Shown piece after piece: positions 47,202 to 60,139 of a stretch of DNA of 64,000 nt. This stretch comes from Valencia hispanica. Lineage: Eukaryota; Chordata; Actinopteri; Cyprinodontiformes; Valenciidae. The stretch covers positions 21,664,501-21,728,500 of the forward strand of contig OY747705.1 of assembly GCA_963556495.2 (NCBI GenBank), read 5' to 3'. Position numbers and translations under genes: made by a program. How positions within the stretch are numbered: position 1 is the stretch's first letter; the number at the start of each line of letters is the position of its first letter. A model generated the notes under the pieces. The model did not search any database, was not told the origin of the DNA, and saw only the letters and a program-made list of their open reading frames with translations.

Positions 47202-50200
47202 ATGGCTACTCTAAGGTTTGTCACTTGGAATGTTCATGGAGCTGGCACCAGAGAGAAAAGAGTTAAGATTCTTAACCAGCTTAAAAGATTGAAGGCAGAT
47301 GTCGTCTTATTACAAGAAACCCATAAATATACCTCAGCTGCAGTTGATCTTAAATCCCCTGAGTTTCCTAATGTGTTTTCTGCCTGCTATAACTCTAGAC
47401 AAAGGGGAGTAGCAATATTAATAAATAAAAATTTTAATTTTACAGTAATAGTTACAGTTACAGATCCAGAGGGTAGATTTACTATAATAAAACTATTTAT
47501 ACATAACCGAAAGTTATGTATTGTCAGTATATATGGTCCAAATGTTGATGACCCCTCATTCTTTCATTCCTTCTTCTCTGTGCTCCTTGAACACATGGAT
47601 TGCCCACTTCTTCTTGGGGGCGACCTCAACTTTGGTTTAAATGAAGAAATAGACAGGCTCAGCACAGCAGGGACTCAGCGCAGCTGGAAATCTATAGATA
47701 TAGTCAAACAGTACATGAGCGATTATGGACTTTGTGATTCATGGCAATCTCTTCACCCCAATGACAAAAAATATACTTTCTTCCCAAATGTCCACCATTC
47801 ATATTCTCGACTGGATTATTTGTTAGTCAGCAGCTCACTGTTGACTGACATTTCAGACACAGATACACCCTATAGCTGTTAGCGATCATGCTCCTGTTTC
47901 CCTAACTTTAGTAAATAAAACAGAAACGCCTCAAAGCAAAAATTGGAGATTTAATATATCATTACTTAAGGATAAAGAATTTATTAAATATTTTGAAAAA
48001 GAGTGGGCTTCTTATTTAGAATATAATGACCTACATGGTATGTCACCATCCTTGAGGCAGGGAAAGCTGTGATTAGAGGTAAAATAATCTCATTCTCATC
48101 AAATAAAAAGAAAATGGAAAAAAATTTATTCAGGAATTAGAAGAAACTATTAATTCATTAGAAGCTTCTCTAGATGAGGAGAGACTAGGCAAAATCCGTA
48201 AAGCAAAGCTAGAATTAAAGGAAATTATTAATAAACAGACCCAGTTCTTAATTCAAAGACTTAGGATAGAAAACTTTGAACAAGGTAATAAATCAGGTAG
48301 ATTTTTGGTCAACCAGCTTAAAATTAATAAAGAAAAAACAACTATATCTGCTATTAAAGATCAGACCGGGAATACAGTATATGATCCTGGAAGAATAAAC
48401 AACACCTTTAAAGAATTTTACAAGGCTTTATACTCACCAAAGATAAACCCATCAGATCATGAAATTGAAATTTTTTTGGATAACATAACACTACCTAAAT
48501 TATCTGAAAGTCAAGCGATGGCCCTGGATTCACCACCAACAGCGGCTGAACTCCAGGAGGCCCTCCAAAGCATGCCCAATAAAGAGGCTCCAGGCCCAGA
48601 TGGATTTCCAGCAGAGTTCTATAAAGAATTCTGGAATATTCTGGCACCAACATTCCACAGAATGCTGCTGGAAACCAAGAAAAAATGGCCGACTTCCACC
48701 AAATATGAATTCTGCCTACATTAGTCTTCTACTAAAATCAGGTAAAGACCCTATGTTTCCTACCAGCTATCGTCTCATATCCCTCATTAATATTGATCTT
48801 AAAATAATCTGCAAAGCCCTCGGAAAAAGGATAGAGAAAGTAACCCCTCTTATAATACATCCTGATTAAACTGGTTTTATTAAAGGGAGACATTCATCCA
48901 CAAATTCACGTAGACTAATAGATTTAATAGATTTTTCTTACTGTAAAAACATTAAAACTAATATATTATCTCTAGATGCAGAAAAAGCGTTTGATAGAGT
49001 TAACTGGAAATTCTTATTTGCAACCTTACATAAATTTGGCTTTGGAAATTCTTTTATAAACTGGTTGACAATATTATACAGTTCACCAACAGCATGTATC
49101 AGGACTAATAACCAAACATCATCTAGGTTTTATCTTCAGAGAGGTACCAGGCAGGGATGTCCTCTCTCTCCCTCCCTGTTTGCTATTTTTATTGAACCAC
49201 TAGCTGCAACAATCAGGCAAACTCACAATATTAAAGGCATAACATGCAATAACATAGGACATAAAATCAGTCTTTATGCAGATGATGTATTACTTTTTCT
49301 CCAGCATTCACAAACCTCTTTCTCTCAGGTAATTGGGTTGATAAACTCTTACTCAAACGTTTCAGATTATTCTATAAATTGGTTAAAATCTACAGTTCTT
49401 CCAATCAATTGTTCTGTCCAGAATCCAACTAATACACAACTGTAGTCAGGGAATATTACTTATTTAGGTATCAATGTCTCACCAAGACTGGCACATTTAA
49501 TAAAGCTAAACTACATCCCACTTTTAAAAAAAGTGGAAGATGATCTTGCTAGATGGAAATCCCTACCCATATCACTTATGGGAAGGCTTGCTTCAATAAA
49601 AATGATGGTTTTGCCCAGAATCAACTACTTATTCTCAATGATCCCAAGTAAACCATCACTAGACTGGTTTAGATCTCTGGACTCCTCTGTCTCTAAATTT
49701 CTTTGGTTAAGATAACCCCCCACGTATCAGCTTAAAAACACAGCAGAAGACCAAAGAACAAGGAGGTCTAGATCTACCAAACTTCCATCATTTATTTCTT
49801 AGCCAACAGGCTCCAATACATCTCAAGATGGTTAAAACATAGCTACCTAAATGAGTCCTGGATATACGTAGAACAGACACTATGCAATAAGATAAAACTT
49901 TCAGACCTACCATTTATTAGCTCAAATATAAAACGACATGAATGCTTTAAAGGAATAAATATCAGCTCCTCTCTGACAGCATGGTGGGAATTTCTAAAAA
50001 TGACAGAGTCTACAACAATCCCATGTAGACGTACACCCATCTAGAATAACCCGTAGTTTTCCGGACTGGAGGTGCAATGGAATTGAATACCTGGAACCTA
50101 TATTTGAAGGAACAGACTTTATCCCATTAAATACATTAATTACACAATATGGAATTGATAAAAACAAATTATTAGAATATCAACAAATTAAATCTATTAT

Positions 50201-50636
50201 TAAGGTTACATTTAGGCTCAATACAGTTGAATTACAAATTCCAGCAAGAGTTTTAGATTTTCTTAATCTCAACCCCCCCAAATTGCTGTCTAAAATATAC
50301 AAAACTTTATCTACATTGGATGAATCAACAGCCATCCCTATTTCAAAATGGGAGGTGGATTAATCAGCCAACTTTGACCAAAACGTCTGGTCTCAGATAT
50401 GTTTAAGAACCTATAAAATAACAAAAAATCCTAATTTGCAATTAATACAATACAAAATCCTTCATAGAGTACACTACACAGGTCAACGGATGTTTAGGAT
50501 GGGTTTTACGTCGTCTAATACCTGCTTACAATGCATAAGCAATATATCAGATACTTATATACATGCGTTTTGGTTCTGTCCACCTGTTAAGAAATTTTGG
50601 TGCCAGATGTGTGAGGACTTATCAAAGTGTCTGAAC
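47202..50636 (+). pseudogene. LINE ORF2: endonuclease and reverse transcriptase, frameshifted
   Basis: ORF2 nicks the target DNA and copies the element RNA. It starts at ATG 47202 with an APE-type endonuclease: TLRFVTWNVHGAG, DVVLLQETH, VSIYGPNVDDP, LLLGGDLNFGL and YSRLDYLLVSS. The frame shifts near 47870. The reverse transcriptase follows: EAPGPDGFPAEFYKEFW (48580s), LSLDAEKAFDRVNW (48970s, first catalytic Asp), TRQGCPLSPSLFAIFIEPLA (49150s) and SLYADDVLLFLQ (49270s, YADD active site). Stops at 48722-48724, about 48867 and 49443, plus frameshifts, break it. The end (50436-50630) has TCLQC...H.FWFC, the C-terminal Cys/His pattern of the L1 group. Confidence 0.93.
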
Positions 50637-53524
50637 GGGTGGACTGGCCGGGTAGTGGGCGTGCAGAGCAGGTGGGTGGGGCGCTGGGTTTGGTTGCCTG
50701 CCGGGCCATTGAGCAGCAGTGGTCGCTCCACTAGGGACTGGGGCTGGTGGATGTCGGCCTAGTGGGTCGGCCGCACGGTTTATCGGTTTGCTCCTGGTCT
50801 GGGCAGGTACGTCGCCGGGGTTTGGGCTGCGGGGACCTCCGATGCGCAGGTGGCGCTGGGGGCCTCCTTTGTTGGCGGGGAGGCTATTGCTAACTGGCGA
50901 CAGGTGCTCTCCCGGGGCAACACCCCCCCCCCCCCCCCCCCCCCCCCGGGGCGAACTCAACCTGGGTGTCTAGTGTCCTTTGTGTTCTGATAGTAGAGCG
51001 AATGTCAGGGTGGGTTTAGTTCTCCTTCTGGGATGGGGCTGGAGGGACTGCCTTGGGGTCCGTGGGGCTTGGTGGTGCTGTGGCCGTGGGCCCCGTGTTG
51101 AATGTGCCATGGCCTCCCTCCCCTGGTGGATCCCGGTGAACAGCGGTGCCTATTGGGGTCAGTGGGGGAGCTGGCTCCCTGGGAAGACATTTTGTCTTCC
51201 AGTCCTTCCCTCCCCATCCCCGAACACCTCTGTCCACCCGCTCCATCCCTTTACCACTCATATAGGGTCTTGGGGCATGGGCACATCACTGGGGTGCGAG
51301 GATTCCCTCCTCGCTATCCCGTGGCGTCCTGGGTCCCAATTTTAATATACAATTACAATTACAATTACAATACAATTACAAATTTAATATACAACTTAGT
51401 CACTCCCACTTATAACATTTTCATGCGACACACATGTAGGGACTTAGGGGTGGGCACACTTTTCGGCATCCAGAGGGGGAGCGGTTTAATCAGCTTCACC
51501 TCTGGTGCCGGTGCCCACTGTTAAACTACATATAGACACTGAGGGCTCGGGGTGGGGGTTGGGGGCTGTGTGGCTGCCTTCCCCACATCCAACCCCTCTG
51601 TTTTAAATGCACATTATAACAACACGCATCAACACCATACTCGAGCGGGAGGACAGAGGCTAGGGGTCTTCTCACACCCCTGTTCGCTACGGGCCATCAG
51701 GGGTTGGGGTCCGGAGGAGGAACAGGTGGTCTGGTCGGGGTCCTGGGCTGTCGGGCTGCTTCGCCACTGTGGGGCCCTTGGCGGTCTGCTTATTTCCGTC
51801 CTAGAAGGTAGGGGGTCCATCTCCCGGGTTCGGGGGCTGGTGGCTCTACCTGGGCATCGGTACCTGGACCTGGGAGCATAAAGTGTGTATGGGGTGTGTG
51901 AGTGAGGGTACAGCGTCAATTCTTGGGTGTCTTGGTGAGTTAGTGAGAATATATGTGTTTAAGAGGGAGGGAACGTATGACTGTGTCTGTATGTCTTTGT
52001 CTGCCTGTCAGGTTGGGTCTTGGGCTGCCCTCTCGCCTGGCGCACCTCAGGCCTTACATTTAATGGGGGGCCTATTTCCCCTCCGTCACTTCCCGCCAGT
52101 GACGGATGCCCCTGCCTACTGGTGCGTCAGTGGTCAATCCGGTTCGGACCTGGTGTGCGCCTGGCCGGGCCTGGGGGGGCCTGTGTGTCGGTCGGCCGAT
52201 GCGCTGGGCTGATATCTTCCTTTGGTTGGTTGGGGCACCTCTTTTAGGGGTGCCAGGTTTGGGATTGTTGGGTGGTGCCTGCTCGGTGGCTCGGCGGGAT
52301 ACGGATCCAGCGTCTCTGCTCGTTCAATCACCTGTTCTGTGCGCACCATGCTTGGTTGGTTCATTGGCGGGTTGGACAGGCCCTGGCCTTTGTTGGATGC
52401 CTGGTCTCGGCGCTCTGCATTGTGTGGGATGAGGACTCGGGAGCTGGTACAACTTGGTGTCCAGGTGCTGGCTGAGCTCGGGCTGGGGATGCCGTCCGTC
52501 CGCTGCGGCTATCGGTGGGGCGCCCTGATGTGGGGCAGGGGTGGGGTGCTGGGATGTTGGCGGTGGGGATTGGCCCGGGGTGGTAGTGGCGCGTGGCGGC
52601 CGGCCGCAACCCCTGCAGTGCCGGGGGGCCCTCGTCGGCCGGTCCCATGTCGTGTCCCTGCTGGGGGGTTGGGCCCCCCTGGGCCCCGGCTCTCCCGGTC
52701 CATGGACCGGCCCGCCCTGGCGTGGCTGGTTGCCAGCGGGGCCCGTGGGCTCGTCGCTGCTGCCCCCCGGGCCCCTGCATGGTGGCCGCTTGACGTTCCC
52801 CTGGGGTTCTCCTTTGCTCCTCTCTTGGGGGGTGCGGTCGGCCCCGCCCGGGTCCGCCTGGGGCTCCGGGGGTCCTTTGGACGTCTCGGCTCCGGTCTCC
52901 TTCATGTCTGCATCGATTCCTGGGAGGTGGATTGATGCCTGCTCACACCAGCTGCCGAACACTCTTGTGGAGAGGCCTTATGCACACGTGGATGTGGGGT
53001 CTCTGGTGTTTGCGGATGTGTTCTTGGGCTGAGCTTGGTTGATCGGTACCATGGGTTTTTCTGTGGCGTTGTTGTATTTTTATATGCATTTTTGTGTGGT
53101 GTGGTTGTTTAGTTCTTGGTTCGCGATGTTTGGTTTGTTTTGTCGATGTTCCTTTTTCCTTTTTTGTTTTGTCTTGTTTTTCCCCCTCTCTCTGCCGTCC
53201 TGTGGGTATGGAGGCAGACTTCAATGTTTTCCTGTGTTTTCTTTGTTCCCATTCCTCTCTTGTATTTTCAACTCACCCTCTCTCATGACTTTTTGTTTCC
53301 TACCTCTCTTCCTCATCTTCTTTCTTTCTTCCCCTTAATTTTCCGTCCCTCGGGTCCATAACATCAGGAAATAAAACCCCCATCAATTCATAATTAAGAT
53401 TTTTCACACATATATCAAGTGGAGTACTATAGCAAAAGCTGTACTGCTCCGCTTGTGAAAGTAAATCTGTTGGGCTTCTACTTGGTACTCGGACACAAAT
53501 TCTGAGCTCCACACTGCCAAACAG
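50637..53524 (+). other. GC-rich, G-skewed 3' region of the LINE
   Basis: This is the most GC-rich part of the window, G-rich on the plus strand (ggtgggtggggcgctggg and similar). It includes a run of 25 C (50923-50947), a short TACAAT-type repeat (51340-51392), and a T-rich part from 53040. Long frames on both strands, rich in Gly, Trp, Arg or Pro, are composition artefacts. Because it lies between ORF2 and the poly(A) tail inside one target duplication, it is read as the 3' untranslated region; a second insertion fused here is not excluded. Confidence 0.7.
50923..50947. repeat. C25 homopolymer run
   Basis: Twenty-five consecutive C residues; length may be unreliable. Confidence 0.93.
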
Positions 53525-53541
53525 AAAAAAAAAAAAAAAAA

Positions 53542-53556
53542 AGAGAGAATAACGAA
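53542..53556. repeat. Right target-site duplication of the L1-type LINE
   Basis: AGAGAGAATAACGAA, directly after about 17 A residues; identical to 45892-45906. Confidence 0.88.
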
Positions 53557-55067
53557 GATATGTAAAATACTGCATTGCAAATACAGAGATTTTTTTAATA
53601 ATTTTAGAGTAACTGTGAAAATTTGGTTGTCGTTTTGTGTGACTCTTGTTTTAATTTCCAACCACATGGTCGTACCCTGCAGCTAATAGCGACAGCAGCA
53701 AGCCATAATGCCATTTCTGAAGTAACATATCGCTCCTCAATGTCCTCGTCATGTTTGGGAACATCTGCTAAAAAAACTGAATGTTTTGTTTTATTTGAAA
53801 AGGGACTATAAAGAGGTAACTACCAGGAAGGGTTATCTTAATTTTAACTGCTGGATAACATTCCTGACGCTCCCAACCAATCCATTTGACAGGTAAAAAC
53901 TGATGCAATTAATGAAGGTATGCATGCGTAAATCATTAGAAAGACTTAAATATTAAGTTAACTAGATTAAATTGAACATAAATCTTCACCTGACCTTCAA
54001 ATACAAAAAATTTATTTTAACAAAATGCGAAATAACCAAGAGGCCTTTAATACTGTAGCTGTTTTTAACAGTGATGAACTCTGTTGAGCTCAAAACGGAG
54101 TTTTACAGTCATGGTAAACAGAAAGTACGACCACCGTCAATCCTAGAGTTTTAACATGAATGATCTGGTTTTTACAAGCTTACAAGTTAACCTCAAGTTT
54201 GCAAAACAACACAAGAGACAAATTTAAATACATACTGTTGAAAGCATGAATATCTGTCATTATTTTTGTGTTGTGTGTGTCTGCAGTAGAGTTGAAGGAT
54301 ATGAGTTGAACATGTAACTGTGATACTACTGCTGAATATTGCAAGACAAATTCGATTTTGACTAACCTTTGTTTATCTACTTTTCCTTCATCTCAATGTC
54401 ACCAACACTCTTTGTGATCTTTAGGATCTCGACAACTGAAAATACACATCCACTGTGAATCGAGGGCAGAGAAAGTTACTCCAATAGGCCAAATATATCA
54501 TTGGCATGAAGAATATGCACTTTACAAAAGTATTGAGGAACTTTTTCCATCTACGCCATGCGTTTTAAAAGCTCCACTGATTTACGGACAATTATAGATC
54601 TCAAGCTTTACAGTGTCACTGAGAACAGGGCTTTCAACAGCTGAGCTACCTCACTGTCATTACAGCTACTGTAACTTTCAGAAGTGGTACGAAGTGGTTA
54701 GTTAACAATAACAGTATTGAAAGAAATCAAAGAACAAGAAGCTATAAACAACTTTTTGAAAACAATCCTTATTGTTTATTGTTCATGATATAGAAAATGC
54801 ATTCTGAGGTGTCCTGCTAAGTTACTGATCGAGTGCTAATCACCTCTTTAACCTAGCAGGGTTTTTTAGATGTTGCTCCAAGCTTCAGTGTTTTTGTCCC
54901 CTCTAAGTCAGGATTTAAAAAAGTGCAACAGGATTCTCAGCTAAAACCTGTTTGCAAATGATTGTTGTTTTATTAAGTTAATTAGTCATCATACATTTTT
55001 GCATTGTCTTGTGACATTGCATAACACCAAATTACATTCCATCACCCTTTCTTTCCCTCAAAATCAG

Positions 55068-55103
55068 CAAGTCACCCCTCTATCATGATAGAGGGGTGAC
55101 TTG
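55068..55103. repeat. 36-bp perfect palindrome
   Basis: CAAGTCACCCCTCTATCA is followed directly by its exact reverse complement, with no spacer. The flanks do not pair. It lies alone in AT-rich intron sequence. Confidence 0.95.
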
Positions 55104-56095
55104 TATTGTGTCACATCGTTTTTGTTCACCTATGTATGAATCAGATCTGTGACAGTATATCAATAAACATATGGTATAGGCACAGACCAGAGATGCACAG
55201 TTTTATACAATACCACAACATCTCCCTTTTAAGTATGGCTGGCACTTTAAAATGTTTTTTTCTGTAATTTTACAGAAAAGACAAACCAGTCTACCCTTGA
55301 CAGATATCTATGAAAACACAGAAGTTTTTTAGAAAGTTTGCCAATTAAAAAAATATTTACTCTCCATTTTTACTAGAATCTATGCTTATCAGATCTGTAT
55401 TTTTCAAAGATCTTACACTTCAAAGCTGCTACTGTTATAATCTATTGCACTTCAAACTTTGCCAAAATGTAATAATAAAATATAACGCTTTTTTTCAGCC
55501 AGACCTCCTGTGGGACTATTAAAAATAAAAAGACACTCTGGCAACCTTGTTAGCAACATCAACCTCCTCCTTATTATTTGGCATTTTTTTTTACTTTCCT
55601 CTGCTTACTTCTTCTATTCGTGTTGTGCTCAGACAACGTTATATCTCTGGTGAGCTGAGAAGGTGCCAGATGAAAAGGAGCGGGACGTGATGGTCCTTTT
55701 ATACCATGAAAACGAAAAATAGAGAGCAGACGGGAGAGGTAGAGTCGGGCTGTATACGCTCTATAGTGCCTGAAGGAACGCCACGGACCTTAAAGCCAGA
55801 CGTCTTTAGCTGGCGACAGTTAAAGAATTACCATATAATGTTCTGCATAATGTGGTCTTATTGAAAATGAGTTGGGTAAAGAGAGAGATGAAGCCGAGCC
55901 TCACAGCTAGTGTAACACGGTAAGATTTGACATTCGGCCCAAATTCACACTCATCTGCGAAGCTAAATCTGTGCGTCTCACAATTATGTTTAGCAAGCAA
56001 CAGAAAAACAAACCAGACATTTAAAACCATCTCAAGCCGGTCTGATCTACTCACTCTGTTTCTATTTTAAAGCATACATGCTTCTGGGTCTGCAC

Positions 56096-56099
<4 letters not shown>

Positions 56100-56146
<47 letters not shown>

Positions 56147-56157
56147 CGTGTGTGTGT
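56100..56157. repeat. (TG)n microsatellite
   Basis: About 28 TG units, with CG breaks near the right end. Confidence 0.95.
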
Positions 56158-56997
56158 TCAGGGCCAAGCAGTAAAGGCATTCCCAAAGGAGCAGTCCTCC
56201 TGAGTGCCAGACATTGTGGGGGGGAGTTATGTGAGACACGCACACACACTCTCTCTGAGACACACATATGAGGCACACGCCACCAATTTTCATTTTGCAT
56301 CCCACAGGCACCACCATGTAGACCACCTCCACCTCATGAGTCACAGCCGATGAGATCGGCTTCCAATATTTTGATAAATATAGAAATTCCCATGAGGCCT
56401 TTACTCCCCCCCATCTAGATACATCTCACAATATTTAAGAAATTCTTGCACAAAACTACTGAGCAGTCAGTAGCATGTAAGTTACTTTAACAGCAGATGA
56501 ACACACATGATGTTAAATAATCTTTAAGTTTTTAGCCTCTGGTCAGAGCCAAGTTTAGACCAGTCAGTTGTTCTGGCCCAGGTCCTGAGGTCAGACAGGT
56601 TAGAGCATTTAAACCCAGTGGCCTTGAGAACCCAGGAGCTGAACACCACCTCACATTGTCTCACGCTAGACAGGAGGAGGCGACAGAGGTGAGTGGAGAC
56701 GGCTAAACCACATTCCCAAGACAATGGATGGTCTGTGGAGCTTGCTGAAACTCTGGGGACCTGGAGGGATGTTGAAAACATGAAGAGATTGAAAAAAACA
56801 AGGGCAAAAACAAGGCTTGAACAGTAAGGAGCAACAAAAAGCAAGATAAAGTAACTAAATAAAAGTAAAGAGAGGGGAGAACAAATCAGGGAGAAGGCGT
56901 AAGGAGGAGATTAAGTGCAAAACTATAGAAAACTGATCAGGTGAAAATAGAATGCACTATTTGTGCAGCATATATTTTAAAAGTCAAGCCCCCCCCC

Positions 56998-57028
56998 AAA
57001 TGTTAAAATGGTTGTCATTTTAACATTT
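56998..57028. repeat. Short perfect hairpin
   Basis: aaatgttaaaatg and its complement cattttaacattt, 13 bp each, around a 5-base loop (gttgt). Confidence 0.85.
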
Positions 57029-57229
57029 CGGTTTCTGTGTAATTATATTTCATGTTTTTATAATTTTATGTGATGCTTTATTCATTTTTTAGGTGTAGGG
57101 TGGTTAATCATCTATTATAGATTGAGTAATCAGTAAAGAAGGGCATTGAAAGGTGATCAAGAATTGAATAGTCATTAAGGGGAATTCCAACGTTCTTATA
57201 AACTATCCAGTAGGTGAACCATTGCTAAC

Positions 57230-57760
57230 ACACTCAGTCAACCAGCCTTTGATGGTGGAGTGGCCAGATGTACAAGGCAATCTACTTGAAAAAAAAAAAA
57301 GTCTGGTTTGGTGAAACTAAAATAGTACTTTTTTGGGGCTGAACTCCGAAGTGTCATGTCTCAAGAAAAATAGGCACTGCCCATTACCTGACTATCACCA
57401 TCCCTACTGTGGAGCATGGAGGTGACAGAATCATGCCAGGGGAATGTTTTTCTGTGACAAGGACTGGACAACTAGTCTGCACAAAGGGTGAGATGACAGC
57501 CGCCAAAAAAGAAATGTTCTTTAAGAAAACCTGTTCAAGAACATTCTTGCCCTCAGAATATGGAAACAATTCGTCCTCCAACGGGACATTGACCCAAAGC
57601 ACACACCCAAGGTAAGAGTGGCTTCAGAACTAGTCTGTGAATGCCCCTGAGTAACTCAGCCAAGGCTCAGGCTAAAGTTCAGTTGAACATCTCTGGAAAG
57701 ACGTAAAAACACTAATCTACCAATGTTGTCCACACAACAAGACTGAGAGGTAAAGAGAGG
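57230..57760 (+). mobile_element. Tc1 remnant (plus strand)
   Basis: Contains gtctggtttggtgaaactaa (first Asp region), catccctactgtggagcatg gaggtgacagaatcatgcca, tccaacgggacattgaccca aagcacac (second Asp region) and agttgaacatctctggaaag. The frame has many stops. The ends were not found. Confidence 0.78.
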
Positions 57761-59538
57761 AAAGTGAAAATACCCCCAAAAGGGTATTCCAGGTTTGTAA
57801 ATAATACCTTTTATTTTTTTTAATTTACACCTAAACAGCCTTTAGCACTTAAATTTTTTAAAACAATGCGGTAAACCACCATCTATTTGCGGTGTAATAT
57901 TTGAGGATTCACCTTTTAACAGATTTTTCAGTGGAACGTAACTACAAATTATTCGCGTAAAATTATTCATGTTTTTTTGTAGAGCATATCAAAAAATATT
58001 AGAAGAAAACATCTTGGAAAGCTGAAATTCCTGGATGCAATGCTACTTGACACACTACTGGCTACCAATTCCCAAGCAACAAATCCAGGAGTAGCATTCA
58101 TTTTCCTTGGCGCTGATTGGCTGTACCCCCAAGAGTGCAGATAAGGCAGACTGTAGATGTTAGCTTCTGCAGTAGTGCTTAGACGGATTCCACAGCACGT
58201 GTTAATCCATTTTAAGGTATATTTGGTGTTTGAACTATTAAAATAGGCAGTTATTCGCGTTTGTAGAGGGAATCTCAAGTATTTACAAATTTTAGTTATT
58301 CCCCGGGTGACTGTGGTCAGTTAACCCCACTGTATTGTCTTTTTTTCTTGTACTTCGTGTTTTTATGGAGAAGGTATAAAATGTTTTTAGAGTAGCTGCA
58401 ACGGTAGAGTATTTATCTAACACAGCAGGTTTTAAAGCAAAGAAGCCTACTGTTTTTAAACAGGTAGATCTCTGTGAAATAGTTTTGAGGAAAAGTAATA
58501 CGCTTTTTAATATAGGGATAAACTAATGTTCACCCTTAACTTCACCACAGAGGAAAATGCACAAGGACACAAGAATGATTGTTCCTATATTTCTGGGCAG
58601 CTTGACTAAGTGCAGTTTGAACAAAATAGTTGACAGAGGCTCAGTCTGCAACAGTCCTGACTTTCCAAGTCAATCCACTTTCACACACTCCCCGCTCTGT
58701 ATGTTCCTCGGAGACACTGCAGGAAATAAATGGTTTCAGTGCTGACCTCTAGACCACTAGCTGACAGACTCCCAGAGTTTAGTGGGGGTCTGACATACAA
58801 TGAAATTTGACATTAATGTTCTGTATTTGCATTCTTGTTCTCCAGAAGTGTGCAGGTGAACGGCTACATGGTTGATAACTGGTAAACGACTACTAGTGGG
58901 AGACAGCGGTGTTGGAGAAGAGCACTTTCAAGGATGATTTAAACTTCCACTGCAGTGACACTGGCCTTTCATCTCCCCCTCATGACAAAAGCCAGAGACC
59001 CCCAGAGAGGTCAAAAAGCGAACACTTGATGGGGTCAGCTTTAACTGTGATTGTTAGGACAGAGGTTGTCAAATATTGACTCTGAAAGGGTCGCAGAAGA
59101 AGAAGAGGAGGTAAAGATTTCCAGAGAACACCTCACTTTTCTCTAGACAGAAACTTGCATGTGGGCAGGCGCGCTCTCACCAGCATTGCCATCAATAAAT
59201 AAACAGGGACTGACAGAAATATCCCCAGCATAGACTCAGCCAGCAGTGGCACGCACAGAGAGAGGGAGGGAGAGAGTACAGCATGGAGATAAAGGCTGAA
59301 GGAGACAGCAAGTGAGAGGAGAGAAACAAGGAGGAGGGAAACAGAGCAAATAAATAGGAAGGGCTGAAAAAAATGTAAAGATTACAATAAGGGGGAAGAT
59401 GGTGCCTGAGTCTTTCCAGTTAAGAATTAATGGCCGAGGTGAAACATGCTTATGGTTTCAGTTCTGTTCCCCCACCCATCCAAGTTTCCCCTCCACCCCT
59501 CACCTCCACACTCTGACACACAGACTATAGCAGCAAAG

Positions 59539-59539
<1 letters not shown>

Positions 59540-59617
<78 letters not shown>
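59540..59617. repeat. (CA)n microsatellite, 78 bp
   Basis: About 39 uninterrupted CA units. Peptides read from it (alternating Val-Cys or Thr-His) are not genes. Confidence 0.97.
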
Positions 59618-59621
<4 letters not shown>

Positions 59622-59696
59622 TACCAATCCCCCCATTTCCATCTGAGCCTCCGCTCCATCACCCAGTCTCAACCTCTGGTTCTCATTTAGAAGCAA

Positions 59697-59740
59697 ACTC
59701 CTTTCTCCTTCTCCTTCTCCTCCTCCTCCTCCTCCTCAGC
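59697..59740. repeat. (CTT/CTC)n pyrimidine tract
   Basis: ctccttctccttctcctcct cctcctcctcctc, a short trinucleotide-type repeat. Confidence 0.9.
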
Positions 59741-60067
59741 ACACCTCGCTCGCTCTCACTCAGCCTGTTTGTGTGCGTGTGTGTGTAAAATCCTTACACC
59801 AACACCAGCCTGAGACATTTATGCCCCCTCTCCCCAACAACCCCCAGAATGCGTGAGTTGTAACACAATCGCAAACACACATGCAGGCACAAACACATGA
59901 ACGAGCATCGTGGAGCACCCGAGATCACATTCATGGAGACACACGCTCCCCCTTCTTCCATGATTAGTCTAAATATGCCAGTGATCACAGAACGGCAGGA
60001 AGACCCACTCCACACGAAGCTACAGATACGGATACGCACACACAAACCTCCTCCTCTCCCTTTGCTC

Positions 60068-60101
60068 CACACACACACTCACACACGCACACACACACAC
60101 G

Positions 60102-60133
<32 letters not shown>

Positions 60134-60139
60134 CACACA
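60068..60139. repeat. (CA)n microsatellite with CG interruptions
   Basis: About 35 units with regularly placed CG or CT breaks. Confidence 0.95.

Larger units (their letters stand above)
45907..53541 (+). mobile_element. L1-type LINE, 7.6 kb, with poly(A) and 15-bp target duplication
   Basis: The order is ORF1 remnant, ORF2 with endonuclease and reverse transcriptase, a 2.8-kb GC-rich 3' region, and an A tract (about 53525-53541). The exact repeat AGAGAGAATAACGAA lies on both sides, so the whole block, GC-rich part included, inserted as one unit. L1-group elements move by target-primed reverse transcription, which gives poly(A) tails and duplications of this size. Both ORFs have frameshifts and stops, so this copy is not active as read. 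It may be of the Tx1 or a fish L1 lineage; this was not resolved. It is antisense to ssbp4. Confidence 0.9.

Noticed and set aside
50622..52962. Several long open frames on both strands in the GC-rich block (Gly/Trp-rich on plus, Pro/Arg-rich on minus)
   Set aside because: GC-rich sequence has few stop codons; the frames overlap on opposite strands, have extreme composition and match no family I know. The block lies inside a LINE.
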